A DNA stretch of 9,872 nucleotides, taken from Bordetella parapertussis (GTDB taxonomy: Bacteria > Cyanobacteriota > Cyanobacteriia > PCC-6307 > Cyanobiaceae). The translations under genes were made by a program, and so were the position numbers. Position 1 is the stretch's first letter; the number at the start of each line of letters is the position of its first letter. The notes under the pieces are model-generated. The model had not been told where the DNA came from. It was given only the letters and a program-made list of their open reading frames with translations, and searched no databases. The stretch spans positions 1-9,872 of the forward strand of contig CALPMR020000090.1 in NCBI GenBank assembly GCA_943324725.2, read 5' to 3'. This document shows positions 6,126-9,872 of this stretch, piece after piece.

Positions 6126-7157
6126 TTGTCTGAAGGGTCCCAGCCTGCCCGCCTGAGTCTTCCGCAGCCATCCCGGGAATCCCTGGACGAAGGGGTTGAC
6201 TGGGGCCGCCATGGCACCTGGTGGTGGCGCGACCACGGCTGCCACTGGCGCGTGCTGGGGGAATCCCACCATCCGCCCCTGGTTCTGGTTCATGGTTTCG
6301 CCGCCGGCAGCGGCCACTGGCGACGCAACGCCGCGGCCCTGGCGGCGGCTGGCTGGTGCGTCTATGGCCTCGATCTGATCGGTTTCGGCGGCTCCAGCCA
6401 GCCGGCCCATCGCCGCCACTGCGGCCTCGACAACCGCCTCTGGGCCCGGCAGTTGCAAGGGTTCCTGGAGCAGGTGGTGCAGGCGCCTGCCGTGGTGGTG
6501 GGCCATTCTCTCGGCGGCCTGGTGGCCCTGAGCTGCAGCGTCTATTTCCCGGCCTGGATCCGCGCCGTGGTGGCAGCCCCCCTGCCGGATCCCGCCCTGC
6601 TGATGGCCTCGCCCCGGGATGCTCTCGCCCTTTGGCCACTGGCGGCGCCGCGGCGACGACCCTGGCGGCGGCGTCTTCAGCGGCTGGTCGTGGTGCTCCT
6701 CTGCCGCCTGCTGCCGCTGGAGCTGGTGGTGCCCTTGCTGGCCCATTCGCCCCTGCTGGATCTGGGCATCCAGAGCGCCTACCAGGGGCCGGTGATCGGC
6801 GATCGGGATCTGCACCGGGTGATCGCCCGACCTGCCCGCCGGCCCACCGCTCCTCGGACCCTGCGGGCGATGAGCATCGCCATGGCCCTGCGCCCCTATG
6901 GCGGCACAGCCCCGGCGTTGCTGAACCGCCTGGAGCTGCCCCTGCTGCTGATCTGGGGCCGTCAGGACAGGCTGGTGCCCCTCGAGGTGGCCCACCAGTG
7001 TCTGCGGCTGCGCAGCGATCTGCCGCTGGTGGTGCTGGAGCAGGCCGGACACTGCCCCCACGATGAAGTGCCGGAGGGTTTCAACGCCGCCCTGCTGGAG
7101 TGGCTCAGCCCGCTGAACCGACACGTAGCTTTGGACGCAAGGACGGATCGGACATGA
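6126..7157 (+). CDS. Alpha/beta-fold hydrolase
   Basis: From TTG 6126 the protein has 343 residues. Conserved items are WRVLGE before the first strand, the oxyanion-hole HG (residues 56-57) in [15 protein letters not shown], and [11 protein letters not shown]. The nucleophile elbow GHSLGG carries Ser at 128. The acid is in [10 protein letters not shown] (Asp 281) and the histidine in QAGHCPHDE (His 309), so the catalytic triad is complete. A very Arg-rich cap segment (about residues 174-187) is followed by a hydrophobic run near 187-205. Substrate is unknown; related cyanobacterial proteins are often just called alpha/beta hydrolases. The start is uncertain. ATG 6015 would overlap the Trm1 gene by about 94 bases, and the family-like sequence begins near residue 32, so TTG 6126 is my preferred compromise. 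Its stop overlaps the ilvN start as ATGA (7154-7157). Confidence 0.83.
   Translation: MSEGSQPARLSLPQPSRESLDEGVDWGRHGTWWWRDHGCHWRVLGESHHPPLVLVHGFAAGSGHWRRNAAALAAAGWCVYGLDLIGFGGSSQPAHRRHCGLDNRLWARQLQGFLEQVVQAPAVVVGHSLGGLVALSCSVYFPAWIRAVVAAPLPDPALLMASPRDALALWPLAAPRRRPWRRRLQRLVVVLLCRLLPLELVVPLLAHSPLLDLGIQSAYQGPVIGDRDLHRVIARPARRPTAPRTLRAMSIAMALRPYGGTAPALLNRLELPLLLIWGRQDRLVPLEVAHQCLRLRSDLPLVVLEQAGHCPHDEVPEGFNAALLEWLSPLNRHVALDARTDRT
7139..7143 (+). promoter_or_regulatory. Ribosome binding site of ilvN
   Basis: AAGGA lies ten bases before the ATG at 7154, inside the end of the hydrolase gene. It is one of the few recognisable Shine-Dalgarno sequences in the window and supports ATG 7154 over the upstream ATG at 7100. 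Confidence 0.5.
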
Positions 7158-7684
7158 AGCACACCCTCTCGGTGCTGGTCGAGGATGAATCGGGGGCCCT
7201 GAGCCGCATTTCAGGTCTGTTCGCCCGGCGAGGTTTCAACATCGAGAGCCTGGCGGTGGGCCCGGCCGAAAACCGCGGCGTGTCAAGGCTGACCATGGTG
7301 GTGGAGGGAGACGACCGAACCCTGCAGCAGATGACCAAGCAGCTGGACAAGCTGGTCAATGTGCTCGGTGTCATCGACCTCTCGACGATTCCAGCAGTGG
7401 AACGGGAGCTGATGCTGCTGAAGGTGGCGGCCCCGGCCGAAAACCGCAGCGCCATCCTGGATCTGGTCCAGGTCTTCCGGGCCAAGGTGGTCGATGTGGC
7501 CGACGACGCCCTGACCCTGGAAGTGGTCGGCGACCCCGGCAAGCTGGTGGCCCTGGAGCGGCTGCTGGAGGGCTATGGCATCCTCGAGATCGCCCGCACC
7601 GGCAAGGTGGCCCTGGAGCGGGCCTCAGGGGTGAACACCGAATGGCTCAAGGCCACCAGCTCCCACAAACGGGTGCCGGCCTGA
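7154..7684 (+). CDS. ilvN: Acetolactate synthase small (regulatory) subunit
   Basis: The 176-residue protein begins [36 protein letters not shown], the N-terminal ACT domain (about residues 1-75) that binds valine. The C-terminal domain (about 80-160) contains [27 protein letters not shown] and [15 protein letters not shown]. It activates the catalytic IlvB subunit and gives feedback inhibition in the first common step of valine, leucine and isoleucine synthesis. The symbol ilvH is used for the same protein in many cyanobacterial annotations. Length is normal. The start is fixed by homology and by AAGGA ten bases upstream, and it overlaps the hydrolase stop by four bases, so translation is probably coupled. 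Two exact 16-base direct repeats lie in frame within the gene (see findings). Confidence 0.96.
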   Translation: MKHTLSVLVEDESGALSRISGLFARRGFNIESLAVGPAENRGVSRLTMVVEGDDRTLQQMTKQLDKLVNVLGVIDLSTIPAVERELMLLKVAAPAENRSAILDLVQVFRAKVVDVADDALTLEVVGDPGKLVALERLLEGYGILEIARTGKVALERASGVNTEWLKATSSHKRVPA

Positions 7685-8131
7685 TCCCAGCGTTGTACCG
7701 GGCGCTCCTCTCTGTCTTTTCGGGGTCACCACCTAATGGCAGATCTGGGCTTTCCTTGAGTCCCGCTGCTGCCGGTCAAGGCCTGCTGCATTGGGCAGCT
7801 TGATGACCCACCAGGTCCGATGACGACCACTGGAGCGCTGCGGAGCTTGTTCAACGCAGCCCGATCAGGGCAGCTCCATGTGATTGGCCCTGAGGAGTCA
7901 TCTGGGCAATCAAGTTGGGCTGTGCCGAAGAGAACCGCACCAAGCCCCGCCGAGATGTGGATCCAGAGCCTTGCTGAAGCCCGAACGCGGTCCGATCTCC
8001 ATCACTGCGGCGCGACCAACAGCATCAGGGTGCCTCAAGCAGAGTCGATCAGCCCGGCGGCGTGACCAGCCGAGCAGTCTGCCAACTCCTGCACGGCCCA
8101 CCGCCAGTTGCGGATCGGCCCCCAGCGCCAC
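7685..8131. other. Second long convergent intergenic region
   Basis: A 447-base gap lies between the ilvN stop and the 3' end of the cyclophilin gene. The short open frames inside (for example plus 7820-8065) carry no motif and have no ribosome binding site. Two possible stem-loops are visible. GGTCA (7774-7778) pairs with TGACC (7804-7808) and encloses GCTGC/GCAGC (7785-7789 and 7795-7799). GCTGCG (7837-7842) pairs with CGCAGC (7855-7860). A T-rich stretch CTCTCTGTCTTTT occurs at about 7710-7723 without a clear stem before it. No tRNA or known RNA gene was recognised. Confidence 0.55.
7774..7808 (+). terminator. Imperfect stem-loop downstream of ilvN, possible transcript end
   Basis: The outer pair GGTCA/TGACC and inner pair GCTGC (7785-7789)/GCAGC (7795-7799) surround a five-base loop, with an asymmetric internal loop between. 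It lies about 90 bases after the ilvN stop. No T-run follows, so the terminator call is tentative. Confidence 0.2.
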
Positions 8132-8872
8132 TCAGGGCTGCCCCTTCACCAGGGTGCCTCCGTCGATCACGGTGGCTCTGATGATGCGATCGCCCTGCTG
8201 GATGCGATCGATCACATCCATCCCCTTGGTGACACGGCCGAAGACGGCGTAGCGGCCGTCCAGTTCCGGTAGCGCCTCAAGCGCGACATAGAACTGAGCA
8301 CTGGCGGAGTTGGGATTGCCGGAGCGGGCCATCGCCACGGCCCCTCGCTGATGAGTGAGCACGAGTTCCCGATTGAGTGCAGCACTGCTGATCGGCTCGC
8401 CGTAGCGCGGCTGCGATTCCTTATGCAGCTTGATCTCCAGCGGAATCTGCCGCGCTTCACCGGTGCTCGGATCGATGAAATCTCCCATGCCGTACTGGCT
8501 CGCCGGCACCTTGGCATCGGCACTGCTGGGATCACCGCCCTGGACGACGAAGGGCACAGGTTCTTTCACCACGCGGTGAAACACAGTGCCGTTGTAGGTG
8601 CCGCGCTTGACCAGATCGACAAAGTTGCCGGCGGTCAGCGGTGCGGCGCTGCCGTCGAGGCTTAGCAACACCTGACCTTTGCTGGTCTCCAGGCTGACGA
8701 CAGCCGCACCACTGAGGCAGGGGGCAGGAGAGGTGACACAGCCCAGAGCTTGCTGTCTTGGATCGGCGGCGCAGGCCACCAGACCGAAGGGCACCAGGCT
8801 GAACAAGGCGACCAGAACGAGAGGCTGAACACGCTGGGACCAGCGGCGCAGGCCGTCAAGGGGGAGCGACAT
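8132..8872 (-). CDS. Cyclophilin-type peptidyl-prolyl cis-trans isomerase, predicted lipoprotein
   Basis: The 246-residue protein has a basic N terminus, a hydrophobic stretch (about residues 17-33), and a lipobox LVAC with the lipidated Cys at 34. It is therefore predicted to be exported and membrane-anchored in the periplasm or thylakoid lumen. The cyclophilin domain follows. It has the FHR motif with catalytic Arg at 100, QGGDP from Gln 111, MARSGNPNSASAQF (about 181-194), and LDGRYAVFGRV near 204-214. Compared with a minimal cyclophilin it has a long insert (about 115-165) between QGGDP and ALNRE, as in other lumenal or periplasmic cyanobacterial members. It would speed proline isomerisation during folding of exported proteins. 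The start at 8872 lies five bases after the ycf4 stop, so the two are almost surely one operon. Confidence 0.93.
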   Translation of the reverse strand: MSLPLDGLRRWSQRVQPLVLVALFSLVPFGLVACAADPRQQALGCVTSPAPCLSGAAVVSLETSKGQVLLSLDGSAAPLTAGNFVDLVKRGTYNGTVFHRVVKEPVPFVVQGGDPSSADAKVPASQYGMGDFIDPSTGEARQIPLEIKLHKESQPRYGEPISSAALNRELVLTHQRGAVAMARSGNPNSASAQFYVALEALPELDGRYAVFGRVTKGMDVIDRIQQGDRIIRATVIDGGTLVKGQP

Positions 8873-8877
8873 CGGCT

Positions 8878-9513
8878 TCAGAGTCCTTCCAGGGGCACAC
8901 CAAGGAACCGAGCCAGCTGGGCACCAGCAAGTTCGAGCTCCGCCAGGGGGATGGGCTCGCCGACGCGGGTGAGCGGTAGGTCCCGGCGGCCCTGCACCCG
9001 CAGGGCCAGGCGACGCTGGGGGCTGATGCCTTCCCGCACTTCCACTTTCACGGCCTGGATCTCGCGCAGGGTCATGGTGACCTCGATACGGCGTCGAAAA
9101 CCCTGGCGGCTGATCACGGCCTGGCCGGCGCTGCGATCGAAGCGATTGCTGCCGGAGCCCACATCGATGGCAATCACGGTCCAGAGGTAGGCGGCCAGCA
9201 GCACGGCCGCGATTCCATAAAGGCCCATCACCAGCCCCTGAGGTACCCAGACCAGTTCGGCGGGGTGACCAAAGGGGAACAGATTGCGGCCGAAGCGGCT
9301 GGAGGCGCTGGCCAGCAGAAAACCGATCCCACCGATGCTCACCGCCAGAGCCACCAGCAGATTCGAGAGACGCCGGGATCCGATCACATTCTGCTCGAGG
9401 ACTTGATCGGTTGCGGCTGGGCCGCTGCTCTTGGTGGCGGGCTTCTGGGCCGATGCCGCCGGGCCGGAGCTGGGGGCCGGCGAAGGGCCGGAGGGAACCT
9501 GGCTGGACGGCAT
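8878..9513 (-). CDS. ycf4: Photosystem I assembly protein Ycf4
   Basis: The 211-residue protein carries the Ycf4 signature [14 protein letters not shown] (about residues 38-51) just before two membrane helices (about 50-72 and 92-115). A soluble domain follows with [28 protein letters not shown]. Ycf4 is a thylakoid membrane scaffold for assembly of photosystem I subunits; it is essential in Chlamydomonas and helpful in cyanobacteria. The first 35 or so residues are rich in Pro, Ser and Ala and make this copy longer than the usual form of about 185 residues. ATG 9513 is preferred. ATG 9543 in frame would add ten residues ([10 protein letters not shown]) and has a purine-rich GGGGCCAGG just upstream, so it cannot be excluded. 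It is divergent from psbD and precedes the cyclophilin gene by five bases. Confidence 0.92.
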   Translation of the reverse strand: MPSSQVPSGPSPAPSSGPAASAQKPATKSSGPAATDQVLEQNVIGSRRLSNLLVALAVSIGGIGFLLASASSRFGRNLFPFGHPAELVWVPQGLVMGLYGIAAVLLAAYLWTVIAIDVGSGSNRFDRSAGQAVISRQGFRRRIEVTMTLREIQAVKVEVREGISPQRRLALRVQGRRDLPLTRVGEPIPLAELELAGAQLARFLGVPLEGL

Positions 9514-9566
9514 GGAAATGAGGAAGAGGCAGTGGAGCGCCATCCTGGCCCCAGACGGGCCCGAAA

Positions 9567-9578
9567 CGACGAACGTCG
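9567..9578. promoter_or_regulatory. 12-base dyad in the ycf4/psbD divergent region
   Basis: CGACG (9567-9571) and CGTCG (9574-9578) form a perfect inverted repeat around AA. A direct repeat of CCATGTC follows at 9584-9590 and 9594-9600, spaced exactly ten bases apart. This arrangement is operator-like, but no known regulator motif is recognised. Confidence 0.3.
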
Positions 9579-9630
9579 ATTGGCCATGTCAGCCCATGTC
9601 GAGTGCCCGCGTCAGTCGCTTCAGCGTTGT

Positions 9631-9636
9631 TACCAT
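9631..9636 (+). promoter_or_regulatory. Possible psbD -10 box
   Basis: TACCAT matches four of six bases of TATAAT. It lies 58 bases before the psbD ATG, which would give a leader of about 50 bases that includes the 9656-9675 hairpin. No good -35 box is seen at the expected distance. Confidence 0.25.
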
Positions 9637-9655
9637 CGCGCCGTATCCAACAGCC

Positions 9656-9675
9656 CGCGGGTTTCCGAACCCGCG
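9656..9675 (+). promoter_or_regulatory. Perfect hairpin in the psbD 5' leader
   Basis: CGCGGGTT (9656-9663) pairs perfectly with AACCCGCG (9668-9675) around TCCG, a member of the UNCG tetraloop group. It ends 18 bases before the psbD start codon. The spacer ACACTCCACCGTTCACCC is pyrimidine/cytosine-rich with no Shine-Dalgarno. This suggests an RNA element affecting psbD translation or mRNA stability. Confidence 0.5.
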
Positions 9676-9693
9676 ACACTCCACCGTTCACCC

Positions 9694-9872
9694 ATGACGA
9701 TTGCTGTAGGGCGCGCGCCGGCAGCTCGCGGATGGTTCGACGTCCTCGATGACTGGCTCAAGCGCGACCGCTTCGTTTTTGTGGGGTGGTCCGGTCTGCT
9801 GCTCTTCCCCACCGCCTATCTGGCACTGGGTGGCTGGCTCACCGGAACCACCTTCGCCACCTCCTGGTACAC
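9694..9872 (+). CDS. psbD: Photosystem II D2 reaction-centre protein (3' partial)
   Basis: ATG 9694 opens a frame that runs off the window after 59 complete codons. The sequence shows the D2 N terminus: a short lead MTIAVGRAP, the amphipathic [22 protein letters not shown], then the first transmembrane helix [19 protein letters not shown]2 pairs with D1 to hold the primary electron-transfer chain of photosystem II in the thylakoid membrane. In cyanobacteria psbD is normally followed by an overlapping psbC, which would be beyond the window. There is no Shine-Dalgarno before the start. A perfect hairpin lies just upstream, and the gene is divergent from ycf4. The start is secure from homology. 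Confidence 0.97.
   Translation, partial: MTIAVGRAPAARGWFDVLDDWLKRDRFVFVGWSGLLLFPTAYLALGGWLTGTTFATSWY

Noticed and set aside
6109..6639. Upstream extension of the Trm1-type frame to 563 residues
   Set aside because: It is antisense to the hydrolase with its conserved motifs, and the translation is Arg/Gly/Pro-rich without any domain.
7820..8065. Plus-strand ORF of 81 codons in the ilvN-cyclophilin gap
   Set aside because: No ribosome site, no motif, and average noncoding composition. A decayed gene cannot be excluded, but nothing supports a protein.
1208..8131. Possible shared repeat family between the long intergenic gaps (1208-1717, 1988-2664, 7685-8131)
   Set aside because: By eye only short matches such as AATCAAGTT are shared, which is not more than chance.
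8132..9691. A 519-codon open frame through the cyclophilin gene and back over ycf4, suggesting a large fusion protein
   Set aside because: Homology and a clear signal peptide begin at 8872. The upstream part is antisense-like GC-rich shadow sequence overlapping ycf4 in another frame.

Overview
The window comes from a GC-rich cyanobacterium, most likely an alpha-picocyanobacterium (Synechococcus/Cyanobium lineage). The evidence is the start of psbD (photosystem II D2), a full petM (cytochrome b6f subunit VII), Ycf4 (photosystem I assembly), a Ycf39-like photosystem II assembly factor, a cyanobacterial thioredoxin reductase-thioredoxin fusion (NTRC type), and compact gene packing. The lineage is inferred from protein character and gene order, not from a database search.

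Layout, left to right. Positions 2-1207 (+) hold most of an NTRC-type NADPH-thioredoxin reductase whose 5' end lies outside the window. A 510-base gap with several potential RNA hairpins follows, then infA (IF-1) on the minus strand (1718-1987). From 1988 to about 2798 there is no firm gene. This stretch holds two hairpins, one strong, and a possible 29-residue membrane micro-ORF (2665-2754). It leads into an RluE/RsuA-family pseudouridine synthase (+, GTG start at 2799).

A minus-strand cluster then runs from about 6108 down to 3468, in transcription order: a Trm1-type tRNA (guanine-N2) dimethyltransferase, petM (32 residues), ycf39-like, and a 71-residue coiled-coil-like hypothetical protein. 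Divergent from the Trm1 gene, with the two starts almost back to back, are an alpha/beta hydrolase and ilvN/ilvH (acetolactate synthase small subunit). Those two overlap by the four bases ATGA.

A second long convergent gap (7685-8131) separates ilvN from a minus-strand pair: ycf4 (9513 down to 8878), then a predicted lipoprotein cyclophilin-type peptidyl-prolyl isomerase (8872 down to 8132). psbD starts divergently at 9694 and runs off the window. The 180-base ycf4/psbD divergent region carries a 12-base dyad, a repeated heptamer, and an 8-bp hairpin with a UCCG loop 18 bases upstream of the psbD start codon.

Functionally this is core genome: redox control of the chloroplast-like metabolism (NTRC), translation and RNA modification (IF-1, pseudouridine synthase, Trm1), branched-chain amino acid synthesis (IlvN), and building of the photosynthetic complexes (PetM, Ycf39, Ycf4, PsbD). 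I see no transposase, phage gene, CRISPR array, rRNA or convincing tRNA. No clearly new multi-gene system is visible. The best leads are structured noncoding segments and one small ORF.
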